The translations under genes and the position numbers were made by a program. 64,000 nucleotides of DNA from Antedon mediterranea. Taxonomy: Eukaryota; Echinodermata; Crinoidea; Comatulida; Antedonidae. Positions 61,103-64,000 of the stretch are shown piece after piece. Under the pieces are notes generated by a model, which did not search any database, was not told the origin of the DNA, and saw only the letters and a program-made list of their open reading frames with translations. The DNA is taken from positions 27,386,288 to 27,450,287 of the forward strand of contig NC_092676.1 of NCBI RefSeq assembly GCF_964355755.1, read 5' to 3'. Numbering within the stretch: position 1 is the first letter of the stretch; each line of letters opens with the position of its first letter.

Positions 61103-62521
61103 TTTTTTCTTATTTCTTTCTCCCTCATTTTTGTGCCTCACATATCTCAAAAACTTGTAAACATAACATTTCATAACTTTGTCAACATATGGGCATTTAC
61201 GTGAAGTTGTGCACCTCCTATTTTTGAACGACGTCAGAGTTGCGCAACGTGACTTACGTGCGATTTTATGATTTTTTATGATTGATCATAGGCTAAAAAC
61301 CAAGCATAATTTTGTTTTGACACTTTCTGAAAATTTAAGTCATATCAAGGGCAAACTTTTTGTGGATTAAAAATGCCATATTTTACAAGACGTTACGCGC
61401 GCACGCGCATTTCTCCTTTATTTTTGTGTCTCGCTTATGTAAAATATGTGTAAACATAACATTTTATAACTTTGTCAACATATGGGCATTCACGTGAAGT
61501 TGTGCACCTACTATTGTGAATGACGTCAGAAATGCGTAACGTGACTTACGCGTGATTTTATAAATTTCCCGTATTTAACATAGATTGAAAACCAAATAAC
61601 AATTTATGTTGAAACTTAGCAAAAGTTTAATTTATATCTTGCGCTAACTTTTTGTGCACTAAAATGGCATGTTTTACACGAAGTTACGCGCGCACGCGCA
61701 TTTAAAATTTAAAATGCGCAAAATTAATTTCTAATCAACTTTCTACGCTGATCATGACATTTTGAGCATGTCAAAAATTCCCACGCGCGCGAACAATTTT
61801 ACACGCGTGGTCCGCACGTAGCGCTAAAAACATCTTTTTTTGCGTGAATTATGTTTTTCCAGCCTTTTATAGTAATTTTACCAAATTTTAAAACAATTTA
61901 GACTTAAAATTACGTCATACGAGCACGTCGAATTGTACAATTTGTGCGTGTTTTTAATGAAAAAATTCAAAAATTCGTCAAAATTATGACTTTTTTTAAA
62001 CAATCATAGATTCTAAACTACGAGGTAAACTTTTTTTTACTTACATATTCTGGAAGGTGATGAGTTGTAGATATCAGATCATTAATCAATATGGCTAACC
62101 GGACATTGTGACATCATCGTATGGCCACACGAATGTAAAATATCGGATTTTTTACTCTTTCGTTATTGCTCATCACATTAAATGGAGCGCATCACGCTTA
62201 TCTGTATTCCTTTTTCTCCGAGATTTTAATAGTGTCTAGGTCAATCAACTATCTTATGCACGAGTTAAAAATATTTAATTTTTATAACATCATCATGCCT
62301 AAAAATTTAAATTACGTGTATACAGATTATACTGTGTACTTTAAAATGTATATACAATATGACAAAAAAATAGACAGCATTTAGCACTAACAACATATAT
62401 TCTTCAGTTCAGGTCATAATACCATAATCTTTTTCTGTGTGCAACATTCCAACGTATGACGTGCACGTGGCGTTTGACGAGCGGATAACTAACTCGTCAA
62501 AGTGACGAGTTTCATGTCTAG
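61103..62521 (+). mobile_element. Helitron-like array, unit 2 (truncated body plus full body)
   Basis: Begins directly after the CTAG of copy 1. A first body ('tttctttctccctc', 'atttttgtgcctcacatat') runs only ~320 bp to about 61420, where a second body start ('tctcctttatttttgtgtct') takes over and runs to the same hairpin and CTAG at 62518-62521. There is an internal deletion near 62320. Confidence 0.68.
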
Positions 62522-64000
62522 TATTATTCTTCTTTCTTTCTCCTCCATTTTTGTGTCTCGCGTATCTCAAAAACTTGTAAACATAACATTTCATAACTTT
62601 GTCAACATATGGGCATTTATGTGAAGTTGTGCACCTCCTATTTTGAATGACGTCAGAGTTGCGCAACGTGACTTACGTGCGATTTTATGATTTTTTATGA
62701 TTGATCATAGGCTAAAAACCAAGCATAATTTTATTTTGACACTTTCTGAAAATTTAAGTCATATCAAGGGCAAACTTTTTGTGGATTAAAAATGCCATGT
62801 TTTACAAGACATTACGCGCGCACGCGCATTTCTCCTTTATTTTTGTGTCTCACTTATATAAAAAATGTGTAAACATAACATTTCATAACTTTGTCAACAT
62901 ATGGGCATTCATGTGAAGTTGTGCACCTACTATTGTGAATGACGTCAGAAATGCGTAACGTGACTTACGCGTGATTTTATGAATTTCCCGTATTCAACAT
63001 AGATTGAAAACCATATAACTATGTAAGTTGAAACTTAGCAAAAGTTTAATTTATATCTTGCGCTAACTTTTTGTGCACTAAAAATGGCATTTTTTAAACG
63101 AAGTTACGCGCGCACGCGCATTTAAAATTTAAAATGCGCAAAATTAATTTCTAATCAACTTTCTACGCTGATCATGACATTTTGAGCATGTCAAAAATTC
63201 CCACGCGCGCGAACAATTTTACGCGCGTGGTCCGCACGTAGCGCTAAAAACATCTTTTTTTGCGTGAATTATGTCTTTCCAGCCTTTTATAGTAATTTTG
63301 TTAAATTTTAAAAACAATTTAGACTAAAAATTACGTCATACGAGCACGTCGAATTATACAATTTGTGCGTGTTTTTAAAGAAAATATTCAAAAATTCGTC
63401 AAAATTATGCCTTTTTTTAAACAATCATAGATTCTAAACTACGTGGAGAACTTTTTTTTACTTACATATTCTGGAAGGTGATGAGCTGTAGATATCGGAT
63501 CATTAATCAATATGGCTAACCGGACATTTTGACGTCATCGTATGGCCACGCGAATATAAAATATAGGATTTTTGTCTCTTTCGTCATAGCTCATCACATT
63601 TAATAGAGCGCATCTCCACTTATTCGTTGTCTATTTTCACCCCGATTTTAATATATTCTAGGTCAATCAACTATCTTTTGCATGAATTAAATTTTTTTTA
63701 ATTTTTTTAACGTCATCATGCCTAAAAATTTAAATTACGTTGGTCATTAATTTCATCTTTACAGTAAATTTTAATCTGTTATAGCTCGTAAGAATAAAAT
63801 GTGATAATCACGATTAAAACGTTTTCAGGAAGCTATTGTATTGTAGATACAAAATCATGTGAAAATTGTGCCAATTGAATGTTGTGACATCATCATATGG
63901 CCAGTTAAATAAAAAAAGTCGTATTTTCATCTTTTGCGTTATATTTCATTACATTTAAATGAGCGCGCATCAATATTTCACGTATTCAAATTTCTTCTAC
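62522..64000 (+). mobile_element. Helitron-like array, unit 3 (same truncated-plus-full layout), runs off the window
   Basis: Follows unit 2 without spacer. It repeats the same layout: a ~310-bp truncated body, a new body start near 62827, then the long body to the window end. The shared junction shows that units 2 and 3 come from one event duplicated as a ~1.42-kb higher-order unit. The 3' end is outside the window. Confidence 0.65.

Noticed and set aside
59072-62666. Several short frames within the Helitron-like array
   Set aside because: No Rep, helicase or other protein motif; frames differ between copies, as expected for non-coding sequence.

Overview
The window is animal nuclear DNA, probably from an echinoderm or a close invertebrate deuterostome. 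The evidence is intron-rich AT-rich genes, dense AGGCCTA/CTAG-rich intron sequence, a TRIM-NHL gene, a deuterostome-type Gmr1-like LTR element, and many short inverted-repeat elements. The species assignment is inference. Nothing bacterial (operons, CRISPR arrays, Shine-Dalgarno starts) is present.

Layout. At 1-3.2 kb lie a terminal-inverted-repeat element, a hairpin MITE and a decayed scrap of a TRIM 3' end. At 3.2-4.9 kb (minus) is an intact TRIM-NHL coding exon. At 6.2-11.8 kb (plus) is a complete five-exon p24/TMED cargo receptor gene; behind its exon 4 sits a 1.6-kb array that repeats the exon end together with its 5' splice site. At 13.7-19 kb (minus) is L-gulonolactone oxidase, ten exons in continuous phase with only a very short first coding piece missing. 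At 21.8-32.2 kb (plus) is a complete cytochrome b5 reductase 4 gene; its first intron holds a 3.6-kb transposon relic with a PIN/XPG-like nuclease fragment, and one internal intron has a triplicated 3' splice site.

At 33.4-54.6 kb (minus) I assembled a 22-exon gene whose phases all match. It encodes about 930 residues: signal peptide, three C-type lectin-like domains, a GAIN-like stalk with an intact GPS, seven membrane helices and a short tail, so it is a lectin-bearing adhesion GPCR. Its introns hold a 65-bp satellite, a 0.7-kb purine minisatellite, a recent LTR element with matching LTRs and a 5-bp target duplication, a LINE fragment and several MITEs. At 55.9-58.9 kb (plus) are three small exons that could begin a divergent gene of unknown function. 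From 59.3 kb to the window end is a head-to-tail array of a non-coding element with Helitron-like termini (hairpin, then CTAG); a single copy lies at 19.1-20.8 kb in the other orientation.

The genes form no pathway or operon. The two redox enzymes (GULO and CYB5R4) are divergent neighbours, the TMED and GULO genes converge, and the TRIM and TMED genes share a divergent intergenic region with two UPRE-like motifs. The most novel content is the lectin adhesion GPCR, the two splice-site amplifications and the concatenated Helitron-like element. All exon models rest on reading splice consensus, phase and family motifs by eye.
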